Source: Cryptomeria japonica (Eukaryota; Streptophyta; Pinopsida; Cupressales; Cupressaceae). Taken from it: 64,000 bases of DNA. Position numbers and translations under genes: made by a program. The stretch is from positions 140,468,849-140,532,848 of the forward strand of contig NC_081410.1 in assembly GCF_030272615.1 (NCBI RefSeq), written 5' to 3'. The notes beneath the pieces were generated by a model that did not search any database, was not told the DNA's origin, and saw nothing but the letters and a program-made list of their open reading frames with translations. Below, piece by piece: positions 23,181 to 34,713 of the stretch; the first letter of the stretch is position 1; each line of letters opens with the position of its first letter.

Positions 23181-24831
23181 ATGGCACCCAAGATCCAAGA
23201 TCCCATAGTTGTCAAGAATGTGGAGAAGCCCTCACTGAAATACACTTTGACTCCTAAAGTCGCCTCTAAACTGGATGACAAAACTACCTTTTCACTTATC
23301 CTGGATCGAGTCTTGTTAGTCGAAGATGTTAGATTCTTCACCAAATGCCATGTTGAAGAACTCAGTCATGTTGAGATTAGTGACACATATGATGAGCTAT
23401 GTACCGATGGCAAAATGGATAGCAAGTACAAGCATATCAAAATCAAGGGATTAGCTGAAGCCCTAGCCTATCCTCATGTGTTCAAACCCCAGTGGGTTAA
23501 GTTTGTTATAAGCAGAGTTCATGATGATTTTATGTGGCTAGAGGAGCAACCATTCAAAATCACTAAGGAAATCATTCATGTGATCACTGGGTATCCTATA
23601 TATGATCATGCACGAGCACAAAAAATGATATCACAGAAGGAGTTAATCAGTTTAACTGGAGTTGAATCTGATTACCAAGGACTGAAACTGAATAATATCA
23701 CTGATGCAAAACTTAAGTTTTTAATTAGAGTAATTGGTTACTATTTCTTCCAATCAGCAAGGGAAAATAGTGTACTCTGTGCAGCAGTTGACTTAGCCTA
23801 CAAAATAGTGAAAAAGGGAATGAAAGTAGATTTATGTGAAGTGTTATTGAGAAACTTGTTTGAGAACCTGAACACAATAAGGAAGCCGAAGAAGAACAAA
23901 TCGGAAAATACACTGAAGTTTGGTTCACTTCTTGTATGCAAGTTTTTCTACTTTAAGAAGTTCTTTCCCTTAGTTGGTAAAGTAGTTTGGGAGCTACACC
24001 GACAAATCGCCCATCAAATTAATGATTTTATCAAGAAATTGGGAGATAATTTCAATGATATCATGGATGACTACTTCAAAAAAATTCAAGAAAAGATGCA
24101 CCACAGGTACTGGATTCCACCACAGCTAGTAGAGAAATATAAGGATGATATATGTTTTGAGGTAGACACCAATTACTGCTATGTGAATGTTGTAGAACCA
24201 AGGACTCAATCTTTGCCACCAATGGGTTACAAGATTGAATATGATATCACACAATAGCAAATTGATGCATATCTCACACTGCCAAGGCATACTACTGATC
24301 TAAGATATGGAACCTATGAAGAAGTTAAGGAAAAGGTAAAAATGAGCATTGTAGTACCTAAAGCTACAAGAAAGGCTACAAAGATGATAAAGGTTTTATC
24401 TGAGAAATTCAGACAAGAATCCTCCTCTACACCTGTCAAAGGCACTCTTGCCATTACCGAAGAGGAATCTGAAGCTCAAGAGGGAGCAATAACATTGAGT
24501 ACCGAGTTGCCTAAGGGTAAAGTGTTAAAAAGAAAGAAACTGGACACTTCAAAGGCCCTACCGACTCCACCAACAAAGCAACCTAACACTAGAGCATCAG
24601 CTGCATCACCGAGAAAGAAACAAAAGAATGTTATTGTTCCCAAGGTAACCAAGACCTACAATAAATCTACTCGGAGACTCATTTTGGCAAAAGAGTCTAG
24701 TGATACAGAATCTGATGATGCAAACAAATTCCAGATTGTAAAAAGCAAGAAGGTAAATATTCACAGTGTTGAAAACTTTTGTGCCAATCTTAAAGAATAT
24801 GGTGGATTTGTAGGATTTAGGTATGTCAAGT
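23181..24831 (+). pseudogene. Element C ORF2, N-terminal half
   Basis: Starts at ATG 23181 (MAPKIQDPIVV). The conserved domain spans about residues 50-350: KCHVEELSHVEI, VISRVHDDFMWLEEQ, FKITKEIIHVITGYP, KYKDDICFEVDTN, VEPRTQSLPPMGYK. A TAG at 24255-24257 interrupts, then the same frame runs on with a basic linker (PKGKVLKRKKLDTSK) and acidic/Ser patches until B cuts it at 24831. The codon reading across the B insertion stays open on the far side at 32647. Function is unknown; conserved with E and K. Confidence 0.82.
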
Positions 24832-26097
24832 TGTAAAGCGAAAAAAATCGCGATCGAACCCTAGTTGTTCTCCCCTCTTCGGACTCCGAAGAGAGAGAAG
24901 GGAGGTTCGCTAGGATTCGATGGTTTTTCACTTAGGGGAGAGACTTTACATTCAAAAGAGGGGTTGAAACTCATAAGATCCAATCCCACGCAATGCAAGA
25001 TTGTATGCTAAATGAATTTCAAGGGTTAGGAAAGCAAGGCTACCCTCTTTTGTAAAGAATGTTGTTAAGGAAATTAAGCTAAGCATGCATAGAAAGTCAT
25101 AAAGATTCGCTTATAAACTGAGTTCGGGTTATAGGATGAAGCTGCGGACCTGGAATTAGCAGTAAAATGTTGATACGGCGCTGTCCTGCAAATTTGAGCA
25201 AAAGTTGTCAGGACGATGGCGCCCGGCGCCACGGTCCTCCGAAAAATCCGCGAAACAAAGGGGGATCTGTTCGTCTCTGCACAAGGATTCCAGATCTTCA
25301 ATTTCAGCAGCGTACCTGCAACCTACACATAGAAAAGCGAAGACGATTGGGGGGTTAGGGATTGGGGGTTTGCCTTTAGGTCAAACCCCGGTTTTGGAAT
25401 TAACCAATAAATGAGCAAGAGCTGTAAATGTAAATGACTGTAAAACAAGTACTAATACCTTGTTCGAAGGATGTTTGTATCCTTATGTGCGAAGGTTTAG
25501 ATGTTATATGTTGTATGTTGTAGCATGTAGTATGTGATCTCCTCTTCAATGGTTGAATCCTTGTCTTGAATGCAACACTTAGCCTTGAATGGAGACTTGA
25601 AATGATCAATTGCTTGAAGGAATGCTTGAATGCTTGAATGCTTGAGTATAATTTCCATGCCTTGTACACATATCCTCTTCATATCAAATGAGAGAGAAAA
25701 ATGTAGTTTATATACTTGTCATTTAGGGCTGATAGACTGATTTTCCCGACCTTAGGCCGACCAAGGAAAGTTAATTTCCAAATTGCAAACAAAAAGACCC
25801 AAGCCCCTTAGGAGACCAAGCCCAAAATAGGACCCAGGGACCAGGGCGCTGGGCGCCATGGTCCTGGGGACAAGGGCGCTGGGCGCCATGGTCCTGAGGG
25901 ACCAGGGCGCTGGGCGCTCTGGTCCCACCTCCCGGGACAGCAGGGTGCAAGGAGGTTCAGGCCAGGGTGCTTGAAAAATGCAGTTTTCAGTGTCGTGAGC
26001 AAGTTTCAGGGTCTCCATTCAGGTTGCGTGTTGCATCGCCATCGTGAAGACCGAAATGCAGTCGAAATTGCAAGTGTCACAATTTTAGGACGCTACA
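24832..26097 (-). repeat. 3' LTR of element B
   Basis: 1,266 bp with three minisatellite units (25837-25926). Shares private variants with the right B LTR (for example TCGGACTCCGAAGAGAG) that the A LTRs lack. Confidence 0.93.
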
Positions 26098-26118
26098 TTT
26101 AGCCCCCACTTTAGCGGG
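26098..26118 (-). other. Polypurine tract of element B
   Basis: The minus strand reads GCTAAAGTGGGGGCTAAA before the LTR, as in A. Confidence 0.75.
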
Positions 26119-26835
26119 AGTATGTATGCTCATACTTCCGGTAAAGTACAAGGAAACAACATTGAAAGACTTTCACCACGTCAAGCAGGCAAGATACACC
26201 GAGCCCCCAATGGACTAAGGATCTTACGACTTCGATTGACAAAGTAAAAGGGAAGATCACGAGGAAGAACCATGACTGTCAGTAGTAAGGTTCCCTCACT
26301 ATGAGTCATGCAAGAAAGATATAAAAAATTTTCAAGGCAAGGTTAAATTTACCAAGAAATTTTCAAGTATCTTGAAAAGATATGAACGGGATGTATGCCC
26401 CCTACGTTAAAGCGATCGCACATGCCTCACCGGGGGTGATTGTTTTAACATAGTGATACATATAAGAAATGAGAAAGGAGCACGTTATCGCAAGGATTTA
26501 GCCCCCAAGTGTGAGATAAACCCAAGGATAATAGACACAAAACACAAAGCACGAGGTGACTTCACTTTCCTTAGGGTTAGTATGCTGTATGATAATTCAT
26601 GTATATATATCATATGTATGTATGCATAATTGTTCTTCATTCCCCAAACAAGGAAGGTCACCTAGAAGAAGGGAACACATGTGTCTTTTGAGTCAACATG
26701 AGAGAGACCGAGAGATCTCAATGCTTTGCATCGTCCTCAAGTAGACAACACCAAGGACAACAAATAGAAGAATGAAAATAACATATAGAAGAAGTAACAA
26801 AAGAGAGGGGGAGAGAATCTGCTATGCTAGTGTAA

Positions 26836-29800
26836 CTAGTCTAGCATGTCATCTACCCCCCGATCTTGCTGATCAATGTTTCGGGAAGGCAAGGAACACG
26901 CTAGAGGAGGAACATCCAATATAGCAGATGGAGCTATCACAAGATCCAAACAAGGGCTATGTTCATGTTCCGAGCCACATTGTTCTTGTCTAGGAGCTAG
27001 GATAAGTGCTTTAGAAAATTCATTAGATAAATGGTTATCAACATCAACAAGTTCATATTCACTATCAGAAGCAAGAGGAGTAACATTTTCATCTATATCA
27101 TCATCAAGATTTATAAAAATAGGATCTTTAACTCGCACAGGATCAAGACCATCATGCATCTTATGTTTAGGAGATTTAGGCTCAATGTCCGGCTGAGGAG
27201 AAAATGGAATAATGCTTGTTGAAGGTGTTTTTGGAGATTGCAAAGTTTGAGAAGCAGCTGCCTGAGCTCTAAGATGACGCTTTCGTCGGCGTTCACATGC
27301 AGAACAATTTCGTCTAGTCTTAGTAGGAAGTTGCGAAGACTGAGGAGGAGGAATGTTCTCATCCTTAGCACTTGGGTGTTTAGGTTGTGGTCTCTTAGGC
27401 TGGATAATAGGAGAAGAAGAAGGTCTCTTCTCTCTATAAAAAGAAGGAGGAGGAACTGCTCCATACAAAGGAGGAATTTTCGGTTTAGGGAGAAGACCAA
27501 GTCCATCATGACGAGGAGGTATAGGTCTACTCTTAGGAAGTTTATTAGGTATAGACATAGTCACATCCATAGGGATGGGTTGAGATTCTTCTTGAGGAAA
27601 GACATTAGTTTTATCTTTCAAAGGAAGAACTTCCTTCTCAAGAATGATAGGAATGTCAAGTTTAGGTGCTCTAGGTTCACTTAGAGATAATATCATATCT
27701 GTTTTCCACTTTTGATAAGATTTGAAAAGATGATCACTTCGTGGAGGAAGAGATTGGAATTGTTTAGGCCAAAAGTAATCAAGAGGAACACTAGAGGTTC
27801 TTTCAGCTGGTTTAAAGAGACTATGATTGACAGTAACAACTTCACCATTATGGGGAAATTTCAAACACTTATGAATAGGAGAAGCAATAGCTTTCATGGA
27901 AGATAGCCAAGGATAGCCAAGCTTCACACGAAATTGTTCGGAAGATGGAATAATAGCAAAGTTCACATCAAGGGATTTGTTATGGACTTCAATAGGCAAT
28001 GTAATAGAACCAATTGCAGGAGAAGAAAATGCATCAAATAGTTTCACAATCACATCTGTTTTGTCATATATCACTTGATTCAATTGCAAAGTAAAAAGAA
28101 ATTCTTTAGTAATAACGTTAACCATGCACGAAGGATCAATAAGCACTCCACGACAAGGTGTATTCTTAACTTTTGCAACTATGTATAAAGGACCATCAGG
28201 TGCCCTAATGGTTTCGCTAGAATCAAATGTGATGGAAGGTTCTTCAGGGATTTCTTGCTGCTCTACAAAGTTAATCACATTCGAAGTCATAGACACAAGA
28301 CCATCAGATGAGAGAGAGGAATCATTAGTCTTAATCGCATTAGAGGTATGAGAAGGCAATGGATCAGTGAAAATCTGAAGATTTTGATTAGGAGGAGCTA
28401 CAGATGTGTTGCCTTTATCATTCACTCCAGAAATAGAGATAGTATTATTATCAATCAAATCTTGAATTTTACCCTTTAAAGAAAAACATTTTTCAGTATC
28501 ATGCCCAGGCTGACGATGAAATTGACAAAAAGCTTTGTTATCAAAATAAGGTGAAGTAATCTTTGCAGGATCAATTTGTCTTATAGGAGGAAGAGTAAAC
28601 ACATTTTGTTCCAATAACTTATTCATAATACTATGCAATGATTCATTCAAAGGAGTATACTTTCTTTCTTTCTTGAAAAATTTAGAAATAGGAGGCACAC
28701 CTGATGCTGCATTCACATTGTTGTTGATGATGTTTTCATTGAATTTGATGGAATCTCTGTTCGGTTTAAACTTCCCAAATGGTTGTTGACTGCTATCACC
28801 CTTATCACTCGAAGCCATAGGATGTGATTGTTCCATTTGACTCACAGTCAGTTCATAATTGTGAAGAGTGGCGCACAACTGTTGGAAAGAAGTAAACTCA
28901 GAAAATAGAAGTTTGTCTCGAATATCTTTTTGTAAATTAGAAATAAAGATTCTTTGAATATCATTGTCAGGCACTGGAAAAGAAATTTGAGCATACAAAT
29001 GCTTATATCTACCAATGAAATCAGTCACTTTTTCTTTAACACCTTGTTTACAATGCATTAAATCAATCAAAGTAACTTTAGGACTTATATTGTTTTGAAA
29101 TTGTTGAATGAAAGCATTTGCAAGTTGTTCAAAAGAAGTAATAGAATAAGAAGGCAACGAGCAATACCATTGTAGGGCTTTGTCTCTTAATGTTCTAGTA
29201 AACAGTTTTCCAAGCAACCTTTGGTCATAAGCAAAATTGGTACATATTGTTTGAAAACTCTTAACATGTGTTAGAGGATCTCCTTTACCATTATAAAGCT
29301 CCAAATGCGGGATTTCAACATGTTTAGGAGGGATATCTCGAACAATGTCAAGAGAAAGTGGGCTCGCAACGTCAAATGTGGGCACACTAAACTTAGATTG
29401 ATTCATAGAGGCAATTTGTTGTTGTAAAGAAGAGACAGTTTGTGCAAGATTGTTAATGGTCGCTTCAGTCGAAGAATTCATATTGGATGTGTTAGATTGA
29501 GATGGAGGTGTTATGTTATTGAAAGAAGGTAGAGAGTAAGGTTGTGGGACCCTATGATAATTAGTCATAGGAGATGATTGGACAGGAGGAACACTACAAG
29601 GAGGGATGGAATGGTTAAATGAATTGTTCCCTTGCGTCATGTTCATTTGTGGAGATATAATAGGGACACTCATTGAAGGAATGAATGAAGAAGTCGGATT
29701 GAATGAAGGAAGAGGGTTAATTGAAGAAGAAGGGTTGCCCCCATGACTGGTGATCACAGGAGGAATGTCTTGTATAGAGGTAGCCATGATGTTTGATGTA

Positions 29801-30261
29801 AAGGTAGGTATACTAGCAATAGGAGTTGTCAAAGGAATAGAATGATTGTCTTGTGTAGGAGGTTGTGTATAACCTAAATTTTCAGCACAACTCTTCATAG
29901 GCATCACATTCGAATCCACAATGTGTGCAATACCACGCAAAATATCAATTCCATTCTTATCACTTTGAAGCATACGTTTTAGACCCTCAATTAAAGGAAG
30001 AGCTTGACTATCAGGGTATTCTTGAGACATCCATTGTCGAAAATCGTCAAATTGGTTATCCAATTTCAAAATTTGTTCTTCAGAAACCTCATGGAGAGCT
30101 TCTTCATCATTAGGAGGATTAGAGGAATTACCCATGTCCTCCTTAAAAAGACCATTCAAATTAGGTTCCATCTCCTCAGTAATTAAACCTTGGAAGGACT
30201 TAATTCTAAGGCTTCGTCTAACGGGAATAGTGTAAGTAGGGCTTATTGTTGTAAAACTCAT
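26836..30261 (-). CDS. Element B gag plus protease-like polyprotein, 1,141 aa, no pol
   Basis: The only long intact ORF in the window. Residues 1-300 are Pro/Ser/Asn-rich. A Retrotrans_gag core lies at about 310-470 (LELYNGKGDPLTHVKSFQ, QWYCSLPSYSITSFEQLANAF, GVKEKVTDFIGRYKHLYAQI). A CHHC knuckle, CQFHRQPGHDTEKC, sits near 590, the form usual in plant Gypsy Gag. A retropepsin-like segment (about 700-830) has GVLIDPSCMVNVI where DTG/DSG/DNG is expected, and ends with LGYPWLSSMKAIASPIHK, like the PW..S....P...H segment of Tat-type Gypsy proteases. The rest is a Pro-rich, basic, then acidic tail (PIFINLDDDIDENV) ending in a stop, where RT would begin. Inferred role: capsid protein of a non-autonomous Gypsy element; protease activity is doubtful because of the D-P-S triad. 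Confidence 0.9.
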   Translation of the reverse strand: MSFTTISPTYTIPVRRSLRIKSFQGLITEEMEPNLNGLFKEDMGNSSNPPNDEEALHEVSEEQILKLDNQFDDFRQWMSQEYPDSQALPLIEGLKRMLQSDKNGIDILRGIAHIVDSNVMPMKSCAENLGYTQPPTQDNHSIPLTTPIASIPTFTSNIMATSIQDIPPVITSHGGNPSSSINPLPSFNPTSSFIPSMSVPIISPQMNMTQGNNSFNHSIPPCSVPPVQSSPMTNYHRVPQPYSLPSFNNITPPSQSNTSNMNSSTEATINNLAQTVSSLQQQIASMNQSKFSVPTFDVASPLSLDIVRDIPPKHVEIPHLELYNGKGDPLTHVKSFQTICTNFAYDQRLLGKLFTRTLRDKALQWYCSLPSYSITSFEQLANAFIQQFQNNISPKVTLIDLMHCKQGVKEKVTDFIGRYKHLYAQISFPVPDNDIQRIFISNLQKDIRDKLLFSEFTSFQQLCATLHNYELTVSQMEQSHPMASSDKGDSSQQPFGKFKPNRDSIKFNENIINNNVNAASGVPPISKFFKKERKYTPLNESLHSIMNKLLEQNVFTLPPIRQIDPAKITSPYFDNKAFCQFHRQPGHDTEKCFSLKGKIQDLIDNNTISISGVNDKGNTSVAPPNQNLQIFTDPLPSHTSNAIKTNDSSLSSDGLVSMTSNVINFVEQQEIPEEPSITFDSSETIRAPDGPLYIVAKVKNTPCRGVLIDPSCMVNVITKEFLFTLQLNQVIYDKTDVIVKLFDAFSSPAIGSITLPIEVHNKSLDVNFAIIPSSEQFRVKLGYPWLSSMKAIASPIHKCLKFPHNGEVVTVNHSLFKPAERTSSVPLDYFWPKQFQSLPPRSDHLFKSYQKWKTDMILSLSEPRAPKLDIPIILEKEVLPLKDKTNVFPQEESQPIPMDVTMSIPNKLPKSRPIPPRHDGLGLLPKPKIPPLYGAVPPPSFYREKRPSSSPIIQPKRPQPKHPSAKDENIPPPQSSQLPTKTRRNCSACERRRKRHLRAQAAASQTLQSPKTPSTSIIPFSPQPDIEPKSPKHKMHDGLDPVRVKDPIFINLDDDIDENVTPLASDSEYELVDVDNHLSNEFSKALILAPRQEQCGSEHEHSPCLDLVIAPSAILDVPPLACSLPSRNIDQQDRGVDDMLD

Positions 30262-31414
30262 GTACTAGAAAGAGAGAGAAGATTTTGAATTTAGAGGTAG
30301 CAATTTTCAGTAAAATCAGCCAATCTTCTGGATTTAAGCTGTTAAATGCAATCACGACAATCTCCCGAAATTTCGGAAAAAATGTCCGGGACCGTGGCGC
30401 CCGGAGTGCAACACGGTCCTTGCAACTTTTTTCGAAATTTGCAGGGATGAGAGGTATGATGATTTTAGAGCTAATCTGAAAAAATTGAGTGATTTTACGA
30501 TCTGTAGATAGGCCAAATTAAAGTTGTAATCTCAAAATTGAACCCTACCCAGATTGTCGAAAAATGCAAAATTTGAATTTTGAAAAAGAGAGGGAAACTG
30601 AAATTTTGAATTTTATGATTTTAGAGGGAATGTCAAAAGCAATGCAGGTTTTGAAATTCAAAAATTGACTCAATTTCACGCAAAATTCAATTTTGAAAGC
30701 GGAAATCAAAGTTGTTGTAATTAAGCACTTAATTTCAAAAGTCACAAAATGCAAGAATTTGAATAAAGCACTGAAATTTTTAATGAATGATAACACACTT
30801 TTCAGATTTAGGACAGTAAGAACACAATTTTGACAAAAAATTTTAATTTCAATGATTTTTGAATGATTAGAAGCCCTGAACCAAGCAAACACAAGACCAA
30901 CTTTGACTGTTATTTTGAAGGTGTTAAAATTGATAAAATTAGCCAAAATTCTGGATTTTAGCAGGAAAATACAGTAAGATCTCGCTCCTGAAATTTCAGG
31001 AAAAATGTCGGGGACGATGGCGCTCGGCGCCACGGTCCTCGCAACTTTTTTCCAAATTTTCAGGGATGAAAGATATTGTGATTTTATTGCGGAATCCAAA
31101 GTTACAGCTGATTTGGAGATGTTTTGATCAGTGAAATTGTCAGACAAAGGTTGAATCAAGAGGGTTTCAAAAATTAGGGTTTTGACACTTAACCACTTAA
31201 TTTTCAGAATTAAAGCACAAATATGAATTGATAATTTGTAATAGAAGGGCAGATCTAAAACAAGCATTAACAATTAAACATTTCGCAGGTTCAATTACCA
31301 AAAAGAAAATTTAGGGTTTTTATGCAATCACCTCTAAAATTTTGCAAAAGATCAAACATGGAAATGTAATCAATTTTTTTTTTTCAGATCTAAGCATGAA
31401 AAATCAGAAAGGAT
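30262..31414 (-). other. 5' leader of element B
   Basis: Counterpart of 16048-17199. Same two GC-rich hairpin repeats (about 30362-30470 and 30985-31090) and the same 242-codon open frame (31273-30545). Kept in both copies, with substitutions. Confidence 0.6.
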
Positions 31415-31433
31415 GTTCACGTCGGGTTCACCA
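31415..31433 (-). other. Primer-binding site of element B
   Basis: TGGTGAACCCGACGTGAAC on the minus strand, identical to A. Confidence 0.75.
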
Positions 31434-31436
31434 AAA

Positions 31437-32641
31437 TGTAAAGCGGAAAAAATCGCGATCGAACCCTAGTTGTTCTCCCCTCTTCGGACTCCGAAGAGAG
31501 AGAAGGGAGGTTCGCTAGGATTCGATGGTTTTTCACTTAGGGGAGAGACTTTACATTCAAAAGAGGGGTTGAAACTCATAAGATCCAATCCCACGCAATG
31601 CAAGATTGGATGCTAAATGAATTTCAAGGGTTAGGAAAGCAAGGCTACCCTCTTTTGTAAAGAATGTTGTTAAGGAAATTAAGCTAAGCATGCATAGAAA
31701 GTCATAAAGATTCGCTTATAAACTGAGTTCGGGTTATAGGATGAAGCTGCGGACCTGGAATTAGCAGTAAAATGTTGATACGGCGCTATCCTGCAAATTT
31801 GAGCAAAAGTTGTCAGGACGATGGCGCCCGGCGCCACGGTCCTCCGAAAAATCCGCGAAACGAAGGGGGATCTGTTCGTCTCTGCACAAGGATTCCAGAT
31901 CTTCAATTTCAGCTGCGTACCTACAACCTACACACAGAAAAGCGAAGACAATTGGGGGGTTAGGGATTGGGGGTTTGCCTTTAGGTCAAACCCCAGTTTT
32001 GGAATTAACCAAGAAATGAGCAAGAGCTGTAAATGTAAATGACTGTAAAACAAGTACTAATACCTTGTTCTAAGGATGTTTGTATCCTTATGTGCAAAGG
32101 TTTAGATGTTGTATGTTGTATGTTGTAGCATGTAGTATGTGATCTCCTCTTCAATGGTTGAATCCTTGTCTTGAATGCAACACTTAGCCTTGAATGGAGA
32201 CTTGAAATGATCAATTGCTTGAAGGAATGCTTGAATGCTTGAATGCTTGAGTATAATTTCCACGCCTTGTACACATATCCTCTTCATATCAAATGAGAGA
32301 GAAAAATGTAGTTTATATACTTGTCATTTAGGGCTGATAGACTGATTTTCCCGACCTTAGGCCGACCAGGGAAAGTTAATTTCCAAATTGCAAACAAAAA
32401 GACTTGAGCCCCTTAGGAGACCGGGCCCAAAATAGGACCCAGGGACCAGGGCGCTGGGCGCTCTGGTCCCACCTCCCGGGACAGCAGGGTGCAAGGAGGT
32501 TCAGGCCAGGGTGCTTGAAAAATGCAGTTTTCAGTGTCGTGAGCAAGTTTCAGGGTCTCCATTCAGGTTGCGTGTTGCGTCGCCATCGTGAAGACCGAAA
32601 TGCAATCGAAATTGCAAGTGTCGCAATTTTAGGACGCTACA
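31437..32641 (-). repeat. 5' LTR of element B
   Basis: 1,205 bp. It has only one minisatellite unit (32442-32470), which accounts for most of its shorter length against the left LTR. Confidence 0.93.
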
Positions 32642-32646
32642 CAAGT

Positions 32647-34378
32647 ATGAGACTAGGAATAATGATGAGAAGCGAAAAATTGAAGAAGTTGTCATTTCTA
32701 CACTTCTAAAGTTTCGGCTAGCTCCATTAGAACTTGTAAAGTCACTTCCAAATGAACTTTACTTGCATATTGATAATAGGTGGAAATATGCAATGGACTC
32801 AGAGAAACAAATTAGAGAAAGAAGTCTAGTCCATCTATTTCCTGATATGTCTGTAGCAGAAATAAAGGAGCATTTGACAACCTACAATTCTAAATTTCTT
32901 GTCAATTAGAGAGCCTTAAATTGATGAATGGGCTATACATTGATGTAGAAAATGAGACAAAAGCCAAGTGGTAGGAAATCTTCAAACTAAAGGATGTCGA
33001 TGAACAATCTCATGTTGAAATTGTTGATGTCCTCGAGCAAGATCCTGATGTCACCAAGCAAGGTCCTGATGCTACCGAGCAAGACTCGACTGACACTATT
33101 CAAATTGATGAAGATGTCATGGATGCAGAAGCACCGGAGCGGGAAATGATAGAAGGCACTACTTATACAAAACTTGTATCTAGTTAATCTGTGATAGTAC
33201 AAGTTCAGCCTTATCTGCCAGTCAAGCCACCTGTCTCTACCGAAGCACCTAAAGATACAGCACAAGGCATCGAAGGTCACCAATCTGAAGCAATAGAAGG
33301 TACAACTCAAGAAATGACCTCTCAAGGCACCGAAGGTCACCAATCTGTAGCAGCTGAGAACCCCAGTATCAAGACACCCAAGGACACCTCAACAGCTATA
33401 GGAACAGACCAAAGTGTTGCATCTACCGAGCAACCTACCGAGGGTCAGCAAGCCTCACAAGTAATTATCTTGGTCCAATCGACCAAAGGTAAAGAAAAGA
33501 AAGTGAAAAAGCATAGTTTTAAAGTTGACTTGAATAAACCGATAGTGTTGCCCAATGTGGATATCTCAAAATTAAAGGGGCAAGCACTTATTGATTTTGG
33601 TGAACTATGCAAAGCAAAGGCCAAACAGGAAAAATAAATGGCCATTTAAAAGAAGAATAAAGTACTACATAAGGTGAAGACACTGCTAACAGAAATGCTA
33701 CCATCAGCAACAGTGTCAACCGATACAGCCATCCACATTCAACTGGATGAACTCCTTAATCAAATAGAAGCATTTCGAGTTGATGCATCTGAGTACCTGA
33801 GCAAGCTAAAAGATAAAGAGCTTACTGCAAAAATGATAGAACAGGTACAAAAAGCTCTAGCTATAAGAAAAGTCAAGCTTGTCAAATTCATTGCTGAGTT
33901 GTCCCCTCAACTCAAGCATATTCTTTATTTATTTCAGAAACTTTGTACATTTTCCTTATTCATTAAAGATATGAAGAATAAAACTGATGCAATTAAGAAA
34001 GAGATCACCGATCTCTCCACTAAATTCACCACAGAGCCAAATTTAGTTCAGAATTTTTACACCAAGCTTCAATAGCTCATGGCTCAACAGTTAGAACTCA
34101 GAAATGAAGAACATAAGATCAAGATGGATATAATGATCCTCCAGACATTATTCCTTCCTAATCTCTCATCAGTTCAGGAATAGATTAATTGAGCTACACG
34201 CCTATCTACTACACAAGAGGGAAGCACTCTTGATGGCTTAATATCACTATTGGCTGATATTCAAGCACAAAATTCTTTAATGGAAAGTGTAAAGGATGCA
34301 CTCTCAGTCGCACTCACCGACGCCCGGAAGAAGTATAAATCTATTTTTGATCAGTTACCGCCCCCAGATGGAAATTAA
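32647..34378 (+). pseudogene. Element C ORF2, C-terminal half
   Basis: Continues ORF2 after the B insertion. The first part matches E (LVKSLPNELYLHIDNRW beside the NEIPDDLYKRLEARR segment of E). A TAG near 32908 and a frame change follow before 33191; a Thr/Glu/Gln-rich repeat region (GTEGHQSVA, GIEGHQSEA) and a helical C-terminus (33674-34378; DELLNQIEAFRVDASEYLSK, DMKNKTDAIKKEITDLSTKF) complete it. Stops include a TAG at 34073-34075. It ends with TAA at 34376-34378. Function unknown. Confidence 0.75.
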
Positions 34379-34700
34379 TTTTTTCATGTTTGTAAAAAAA
34401 AGGGGAGTAATATACTATATTTAGGGAGTGATACCATTTTGATAATACAGGTTTGAGTATTGTATATGGGGGAGTATACCAAGCCAAGTATACAGAGTAT
34501 GCAGAGCAAGCAGAGCACACAAGCACAGAACCGAGCATGCAAAATCAAAGTTATGTACAGAATAATGATAAGGGGAGTATATCTGAATATACTATTTGAT
34601 TGACTATTGTATCTACTGTCAAGTATAGTCATTTTGCAAGTATATAGATTTTTGAGTTATGACTTTGAAAGTAGTTTTTGTCAAACATCTCAACTAATGT

Positions 34701-34713
34701 CAAAAGGGGAGAT
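34701..34713 (+). other. Polypurine tract of element C
   Basis: CAAAAGGGGAGAT immediately before the TGTTACTACT of the 3' LTR. Confidence 0.88.

Larger units (their letters stand above)
24832..32641 (-). mobile_element. Element B: Gypsy-related non-autonomous LTR retrotransposon, intact ORF
   Basis: 7.8-kb element on the minus strand with LTRs 24832-26097 and 31437-32641 and a perfect TSD CAAGT (24827-24831 and 32642-32646). PBS 31415-31433; PPT 26098-26118. The internal region is 5,339 bp, almost the same as A. Nested in ORF2 of C, so the youngest layer there; its LTRs look nearly identical outside the minisatellite and its ORF is unbroken, both signs of a recent insertion. It lacks RT, RNase H and integrase and so must depend on a partner element. 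Confidence 0.95.

Noticed and set aside
27238-27684. Arg-rich plus-strand frame opposite the B gag
   Set aside because: Shadow of the minus-strand coding region; the same shadow is seen in A and is broken differently.
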